Positions 63,877-64,000 of a DNA stretch of 64,000 nt are shown one piece after another. Within the stretch, counting starts at the first letter, position 1. Each line of letters opens with the position of its first letter. The stretch is taken from NCBI RefSeq assembly GCF_900110135.1, contig NZ_FOCO01000003.1, forward strand, positions 96,485 to 160,484. Reading direction: 5' to 3'. The position numbers and the translations under genes are program-made. The DNA comes from Pseudorhodobacter antarcticus (GTDB lineage: Bacteria > Pseudomonadota > Alphaproteobacteria > Rhodobacterales > Rhodobacteraceae). The notes under the pieces were generated by a model, which saw nothing but the letters and a program-made list of their open reading frames with translations, made no database searches and was not told the origin of the DNA.

Positions 63877-64000
63877 ATGGACGATACTATTGGGATCGAT
63901 ATTTCGAAAGACAAATTGGACGCCTATTGGCTTTCCAATCGCGAACACAGGCAGTTTTGCAATGACCGCAAGGGCGTGAAGGCACTTGCACTTTGGGCGC
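63877..64000 (+). CDS. IS110 family transposase, N-terminal part
   Basis: Forty-one codons remain before the window edge: MDDTIGIDISKDKLDAYWLS followed by NREHRQFCNDRKGVKALAL. GIDISKDKLD holds the first Asp of the DEDD RuvC-like site of IS110 recombinases. AGGAAAAG six to twelve bases upstream is a good ribosome site. Works with a bridge RNA in characterised relatives. Confidence 0.85.
   Translation, partial: MDDTIGIDISKDKLDAYWLSNREHRQFCNDRKGVKALALWA

Larger units (their letters stand above)
63665..64000 (+). mobile_element. Left end of an IS110-family element, cut by the window edge
   Basis: A leader of about 210 bases with several strong hairpins precedes an IS110-type transposase start at 63877. 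The leader begins where IS5 homology stops, so the IS110 element appears inserted in, or joined to, the IS5 remnant. The exact terminus cannot be set without the other end. Confidence 0.6.

Overview
The window is a chromosomal segment of an alphaproteobacterium, most likely a marine Rhodobacterales (Roseobacter-type) species. Signs of this are an ALA synthase (C4 haem pathway) behind a perfect FNR box, a uvrA gene behind the alphaproteobacterial GTTC-N7-GTTC LexA box, class II DAHP synthase, an M23 peptidase/bactofilin pair, a DctB/DctD system, a GlxA-type AraC regulator near a dimethylglycine-dehydrogenase-like enzyme, and a G-rich terminator-linked intergenic repeat. Nearly all of it looks like ordinary core genome; only the right end is accessory.

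Layout. 1-3.7 kb: valine catabolism (end of mmsA, isobutyryl-CoA dehydrogenase, 3-hydroxyisobutyryl-CoA hydrolase, mmsB). 3.7-12.9 kb: a small membrane protein, uvrA, a coupled lpd/small protein/MFS set, a DUF924 protein, a second MFS carrier and queA. 12.9-20.7 kb: a giant AsmA/YhdP-like envelope protein, bcp, a ferritin-like protein, M23 peptidase with bactofilin, and a DUF2189 membrane protein. 20.7-32.6 kb: prfB, penicillin-binding protein 1A, N-acetylmuramoyl-L-alanine amidase, an aminotransferase, a DsbA-like protein, ispG, a RodZ-like protein, hemA and a small secreted protein. 32.7-36.0 kb: M20 peptidase, GNAT protein, two identical tandem tRNA-Asp(GUC), pirin and tRNA-Val(UAC).

36.1-45.5 kb is a surface-sugar region. 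A CMP-nonulosonate synthetase converges on a leftward operon yicC - gmk - gamma-carbonic anhydrase - neuB - frameshifted RgpF-like protein - FkbM methyltransferase - neuC - two Kdo-transferase-like (GT30) genes. neuC, neuB and neuA together could make a CMP-activated nonulosonic (sialic/legionaminic-like) acid, and the two GT30 proteins are the obvious candidates for transferring it or Kdo.

45.7-49 kb: a PAS-domain protein, DAHP synthase and the GlxA/GbdR-like regulator. 49-58 kb: a PQQ-type sugar dehydrogenase, a complete branched-chain-type (LIV) ABC transporter and a dimethylglycine dehydrogenase-like enzyme. 58.1-62.8 kb: dctD/dctB (the DctD-like protein lacks the GAFTGA loop), purQ, a possible 45-residue membrane protein and an ArsR repressor with SqrR-like cysteine spacing. 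From about 63.26 kb there is a remnant of an IS5-family element, interrupted near 63665 by what appears to be the left end of an IS110-family element. Its leader is strongly structured and may encode a bridge RNA.

At least five copies of a hairpin-plus-tail repeat, and one inverted tail, sit just behind gene ends and probably act in transcript 3'-end formation. I saw no CRISPR array, prophage, rRNA or replication origin.
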